From Modestobacter italicus (GTDB lineage: Bacteria; Actinomycetota; Actinomycetes; Mycobacteriales; Geodermatophilaceae): 43,451 bases of DNA. Made by a program: the position numbers and the translations under genes. The notes under the pieces are model-generated. The model was not told the DNA's origin. It was given only the letters and a program-made list of their open reading frames with translations, and searched no databases. Location of the stretch: the NCBI RefSeq assembly GCF_019799965.1, contig NZ_JABGCJ010000012.1:1-43451 (forward strand). The letters run 5' to 3'. Below, one piece after another: positions 40,382 through 43,451 of this stretch (position 1 is its first letter; each line of letters begins with the position of its first letter).

Positions 40382-41941
40382 TCAGGCGGGGCAGGTCACC
40401 CCGTCCTGGGGGACGACGAGGTCGATCAGGTAGGCGTTCACGGCCGCGGTCACGCAGTCGTTCTTCGGGTAGGCGGTGTGCCCGCTGCCCTGCCAGGTCA
40501 GCAGGACCGCGTTCTCCAGGTCCTCGGCCATGTCCACGGCACCGGGCAGCGGGGTGACCGGGTCGCCCTGCGTGCCGACGACCAGGATGGGGGCGCTGCC
40601 GGCGGCGTCGCGCTCGGGCAGCGGGGTGCGCGGGGAGTCCCAGGCCGAGCAGGTGTAGAGGCTGAGCGCGGCGTCGGCCCCGAACAGCGGGTACGTGGCG
40701 CCCCAGCTGGTGACCAGCTCGCGCACCTGGTCGGCGCTGACCTGCTCCTCGGTGTCGGCGCAGGTGATCGTCACGTTCGCGTCCACCACGTTGCTGTAGG
40801 TGCCGTCGTCGTTGCGACCGGTGTAGGTGTCGGCGAGGGTCAGGATGCCGGCGGCGTCGCCGTTGCGCGCGGCGGCCAGCGACTGCGCCAGCTGCGGCCA
40901 GGCGCTGGGCTGGTACAGCGCCGAGCGGATGCCGTTGAGGATCAACCCCGGCGTCGCCTGCCGCGTCTCCCCGGCCCGGGAGCTGGCGATCGGGGCAGCG
41001 GCGGCCTGGGTGAGCAGCTCGTTGACGAAGGCCCGCGGGTCCGGGCCCACCGGGCAGCCGCCGATCAGGCCGACGCAGTTGGCGGCGAAGGCGTCGAAGG
41101 CGGCCTCGAAGGACTGGGCGCGCAGCTCCGCGGCCTCCTGCAGGGTGGCGTCGGGGTCGACCGCGCCGTCGAGCACCATGGCCCGGACCTGCTCGGGGAA
41201 CAGCTCGGCGTAGGTCGAGCCCAGCGTGGTGCCGTAGGAGTACCCCAGGTAGTTCAGCTGCTCGTCGCCCAGCGACTGGCGCACCAGGTCCATGTCCCGG
41301 GCGCTGTCGACCGTGCTGAAGGCGCCCAGCGCCTCGTCGTACTCCTCGGCGCACCCGGCGGCCACGTCGTCGACCCGGGCGAACGCGGCGTCCAGCGCCG
41401 CCGCCTCGGTGGCGCGCGGGTCCGCGGCGAACAGCTCGTCCTTGTCCGCGTCGGAGATGCACTCCACCGGCGTGGACAACCCGACGCCGCGGGGGTCGAC
41501 CCCGACGATGTCGAAGCGGTTGACCACGTCGGTGGGCAGCGTCAGCGCCGACTGGATGGCGGCGTCGGTGGCCGACTGGCCCGGGCCGCCGGGGTTGACC
41601 AGCAGCGAGCCGACCCGGCCGGTCTGCCCGGCCAGCGTGGCCCGCACCAGGAACAGCTGCAGGGTGCCGCCGTCCGGGTCGTCGTAGCTGACCGGCACCG
41701 TCGTCGTCCCGCAGGAGAAGGCGAGGTCGCGCTCAGAGCCGGGGCGGCCGGCGATGATCTGGTCGATGTCGGCGTCGCAGTCGGTCCAGTCGATCGGCTG
41801 GGCCTCGGGCGCCGCCGTGGTCTCCGGGGCCGAGCTGCTGGCCGCGTCGTCCGCGTCGCCGGAGGAGGTACAGCCGCTCACGGCGAGGGTGAGGGCGAGC
41901 AGGGACCCTGCGGTGGTGGCCAGGCGGCGGTGCGCGGTCAT
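40382..41941 (-). CDS. Lipoprotein alpha/beta hydrolase, S33 tripeptidyl-aminopeptidase-like
   Basis: A 519-aa exported lipoprotein. The signal peptide ends in a lipobox (LTLAVSGC), followed by a Ser/Ala/Glu-rich spacer. The catalytic Ser is at about 234 (YLGYSYGTTLGSTYAELFP), Asp near 459 (GTQGDPVTPL) and His near 487 (QGSGHTAYP). The oxyanion segment is LLVNPGGPGQS, and the C-terminal TAP-like domain is present. Homologous Streptomyces enzymes (Tap/Slp) release peptides from protein N-termini at the cell surface. It has its own strong promoter and a terminator, so it looks independent of the flanking DNA-repair genes. ATG 41941 is used. Confidence 0.92.
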   Translation of the reverse strand: MTAHRRLATTAGSLLALTLAVSGCTSSGDADDAASSSAPETTAAPEAQPIDWTDCDADIDQIIAGRPGSERDLAFSCGTTTVPVSYDDPDGGTLQLFLVRATLAGQTGRVGSLLVNPGGPGQSATDAAIQSALTLPTDVVNRFDIVGVDPRGVGLSTPVECISDADKDELFAADPRATEAAALDAAFARVDDVAAGCAEEYDEALGAFSTVDSARDMDLVRQSLGDEQLNYLGYSYGTTLGSTYAELFPEQVRAMVLDGAVDPDATLQEAAELRAQSFEAAFDAFAANCVGLIGGCPVGPDPRAFVNELLTQAAAAPIASSRAGETRQATPGLILNGIRSALYQPSAWPQLAQSLAAARNGDAAGILTLADTYTGRNDDGTYSNVVDANVTITCADTEEQVSADQVRELVTSWGATYPLFGADAALSLYTCSAWDSPRTPLPERDAAGSAPILVVGTQGDPVTPLPGAVDMAEDLENAVLLTWQGSGHTAYPKNDCVTAAVNAYLIDLVVPQDGVTCPA

Positions 41942-41949
41942 GATCAGCA

Positions 41950-41978
41950 AGGGTAGGAGGCGTAGCTGTGCGCGTCAG
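41950..41978 (-). promoter_or_regulatory. Promoter of the lipoprotein peptidase gene
   Basis: On the minus strand there is CTGACG (41978-41973), a 17-nt spacer and TACCCT (41955-41950), then 8 nt to ATG. The transcript leader would be 0-2 nt. Confidence 0.6.
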
Positions 41979-42017
41979 CCGGAGCGGGCGTGAGGAAGTG
42001 CTCAGTGCGGCGGGGAC

Positions 42018-43091
42018 TCACCCGCCTAGGACCTCGGCCAGGTCGTACCGCACCGGCACCTCGAGCTGGTCGTAGGTGCACGACTGCGCGTCCCGGTCGG
42101 TGCGCCAGCGCAGGAAGTGACCGGTGTGCCGCAGCCGGCTGCCCTCCAGCTGGTCGTACTTGATCTCCACCACCAGCTCCGGGCGCAGCGGCACCCAGGA
42201 CAGGTCCTTGCCGGCGTTCCAGCGGCTGGTCGCGCCGGGCATCCGGTGCTCGCCCTCGCCGTCGGTCTGCGCGTTGGCCCAGTCCTGCCACGGGTGGCCG
42301 TCCAGCGCCTCGGCCCGGTAGGGGGCCAGCTCCTCGACCAGCTCGGCGCGGCGCTTCATCGTGAAGGACGCCGCGACGCCGATGTGCTGCAGGCTGCCGT
42401 CGCCGTCGTAGAGACCGAGCAGCAGCGAGCCGACCACCGGGCCGCTCTTGTGCCAGCGGAACCCGGCGACCACGCAGTCCGCCGTCCGGACGTGCTTGAC
42501 CTTGGTCATCAGCCGCTGGTCGGGGGCGTAGGGCTGGTCGCCGCGCTTGGCGATCACGCCGTCCAGGCCCGCGCCCTCGAACTCGTCGAACCAGCGCCGG
42601 CCCACCGCGGCGTCGGAGGTGACGGTGGAGACGTACACCGGTGCCTGCACCCCGGCCAGCGCCTCCCGCAACCGGGCCTGGCGGTCGGCGTAGGGGGTCG
42701 CCATCAGCGACTCGTCGCCGATGGCCAGCAGGTCGAACGCGACGAAGGACGCCGGCGTCTCCGCGGCCAGCTTGGCCACCCGGGAGGCCGCGGGGTGGAT
42801 CCGCTGCAGCAGGGACTCGAAGTCCAGCCGGTCACCGCGCGGGACGACGATCTCCCCGTCGACGACGCAGCGCTCCGGCAGGTGCGCCTTCACCGCCTCG
42901 ACCACGTCGGGGAAGTAGCGGGTCAGCGGGCGCTCGTTTCGGCTGCCCAGCTCCACCTCGTCGCCGTCCCGGAAGACGATGCAGCGGAACCCGTCCCACT
43001 TCGGCTCGTAGAACCAGCCCTCACCGGTGGGCAGCGCGGCGGCGGGCTTGGCGAGCATCGGCTTGACCGGGGGGTTCACGGGCAGGTCCAT
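42018..43091 (-). CDS. ligC: ATP-dependent DNA ligase (LigC type)
   Basis: A 357-aa two-domain ligase. The adenylation motif is EPKWDGFR with nucleophile Lys31, followed by ELGSRNERPLTRYF, VDGEIVVPRG, FVAFDLLAIGDE, DGVIAKRGDQPYAPDQR and the motif V-type MTKVKHVRTADCVVAGF, then an OB-fold domain ending in a Trp/Arg-rich segment. Length and the start MDLPVNPPVKPMLAK match mycobacterial LigC (Rv3731, 358 aa), which seals gaps with Prim-PolC. It lacks LigD polymerase or phosphoesterase domains and no ku is nearby. ATG 43091 is chosen on that similarity; TTG 43103 is in frame upstream. Confidence 0.93.
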   Translation of the reverse strand: MDLPVNPPVKPMLAKPAAALPTGEGWFYEPKWDGFRCIVFRDGDEVELGSRNERPLTRYFPDVVEAVKAHLPERCVVDGEIVVPRGDRLDFESLLQRIHPAASRVAKLAAETPASFVAFDLLAIGDESLMATPYADRQARLREALAGVQAPVYVSTVTSDAAVGRRWFDEFEGAGLDGVIAKRGDQPYAPDQRLMTKVKHVRTADCVVAGFRWHKSGPVVGSLLLGLYDGDGSLQHIGVAASFTMKRRAELVEELAPYRAEALDGHPWQDWANAQTDGEGEHRMPGATSRWNAGKDLSWVPLRPELVVEIKYDQLEGSRLRHTGHFLRWRTDRDAQSCTYDQLEVPVRYDLAEVLGG

Positions 43092-43116
43092 GGCGGTAGT
43101 CAAGCAGCCCGGCGCT

Positions 43117-43148
43117 GGTCCGCGCGGTGACCGAGCTCGCCGCGGACC
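43117..43148 (-). terminator. Hairpin between the HNH gene and ligC
   Basis: GGTCCGCG (43117-43124) and CGCGGACC (43141-43148) form an 8-bp perfect stem with a 16-nt loop, downstream of the HNH gene end and just upstream of ligC. Confidence 0.45.
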
Positions 43149-43214
43149 CGCTGATCGACCCCGGGTCGACTCGGCGGAGGCCAGCCCACGACCGCGCGTC
43201 GAGCCGTCGCCGAG

Positions 43215-43451
43215 CTAGAAGGGCGGCGGCTCGTCATCCGGCGGCGGGTCGGGCTCGGCGGATGGGCTGGCTGCGGTGTTCGGAGGCCGGGTGGTCGGGT
43301 GGTGCGGGTGACGCCGGAGGGGGTGGTGACGTGCAGGGTGCCGTCGGTGTCGAGGCGGAAGTGCCAGCCGGGGGCGAAGATCTTGAGTCGGTGGTGGGAG
43401 CGGCACAGGCAGCAGAGGTTGGTGCAGTCGGTGGCTCCGCCGGTGGCGTGG
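43215..43451 (-). CDS. HNH endonuclease (DUF222/13E12 type), C-terminal part, possibly frameshifted
   Basis: Only the 3' end is in the window. Entering from the right edge, one frame reads HATGGATDCTNLCCLCRSHHRL... and then ...GWHFRLDTDGTLHVTTPSG, the unmistakable end of the HNH nuclease domain of 13E12-type proteins that occur in many copies in these actinobacteria. After TRTTRPPG (about 43295) that frame turns Arg/Ser-rich and runs on to a stop at 43100. A second frame over the same stretch gives AEPDPPPDDEPPPF and a stop at 43215, which looks like the normal acidic Pro-rich end. A one-base indel is therefore suspected. Confidence 0.65.
   Translation of the reverse strand, partial: PRHRRSHRLHQPLLPVPLPPPTQDLRPRLALPPRHRRHPARHHPLRRHPHHPTTRPPNTAASPSAEPDPPPDDEPPPF

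Noticed and set aside
39238-43091. Reading the polymerase and ligase genes as a split LigD end-joining system
   Set aside because: Sizes and sequence starts fit Prim-PolC and LigC of mycobacteria better; no ku gene or LigD nuclease domain is present nearby. Not excluded without phylogeny.

Overview
The window is about 43.5 kb of very GC-rich actinobacterial chromosome. GTG starts are common, genes often overlap by 4 nt (GTGA), and many genes have a TANNNT -10 box only 6-7 nt before the start codon, which implies leaderless transcripts. The core gene order resembles the block running from sigA to msrB in Mycobacterium tuberculosis (about Rv2703 to Rv2674), with extra genes inserted. That order, plus a 13E12-type HNH gene at the right edge, suggests the order Geodermatophilales (a Blastococcus, Geodermatophilus or Modestobacter-like organism). 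The taxonomic call is inference; no marker was searched.

Layout. 1-5.0 kb: N-terminal part of the principal sigma factor gene sigA (minus), ppgK, suhB, a cei-like LytR_C membrane protein, an APH-family phosphotransferase and a DUF4193 zinc-ribbon protein. 5.0-9.5 kb (plus): an unknown helical protein, dut, DUF3710, an alpha/beta hydrolase, an OB-fold protein and DUF3159. 9.5-14.4 kb: ceoC-ceoB (TrkA-type K+ regulatory subunits, minus) divergent from a KimA-like APC/KUP permease coupled to a TRAM-domain RNA methyltransferase. 14.5-16.8 kb: small and hypothetical genes, a SAM methyltransferase and membrane proteins. 16.9-19.1 kb: dxs translationally coupled to a thiamine-binding protein. 19.2-22.6 kb: the beta-oxidation operon fadA-fadB (minus) with an operator-like dyad inside its promoter. 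22.7-26.3 kb: a membrane protein, ribonuclease D, a LuxR-type response regulator and DUF3000.

26.4-30.2 kb: hemE, hemY(cgoX) and hemQ(chdC), three steps of the coproporphyrin-dependent heme pathway, then msrB. 30.2-33.4 kb: a large secreted ExeM/NucH-type nuclease with a duplicated N-terminal domain. 33.6-37.1 kb: a small putative winged-helix protein, a cold-shock protein, a small membrane protein, and a LysR regulator divergent from an EamA exporter. 37.0-39.0 kb: an operon of a STAS protein and two GAF-ANTAR proteins (minus). 39.2-43.1 kb: Prim-PolC-like polymerase and LigC-like ATP-dependent ligase, separated by an S33-family lipoprotein peptidase. The right edge holds the 3' end of an HNH endonuclease gene that may be frameshifted.

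Most transcription-unit ends carry long GC-rich hairpins without a U-tract. I saw no tRNA, rRNA, CRISPR array, insertion sequence or prophage. The most interesting signals are the recurrent leaderless promoters, a candidate leaderless 11-codon upstream ORF before cei, a probable CTG start for ribonuclease D, the possible K+ module (CeoBC plus KimA-like permease), the dxs/thiamine-binding pair, the fadAB operator, and the split Prim-PolC/LigC locus.
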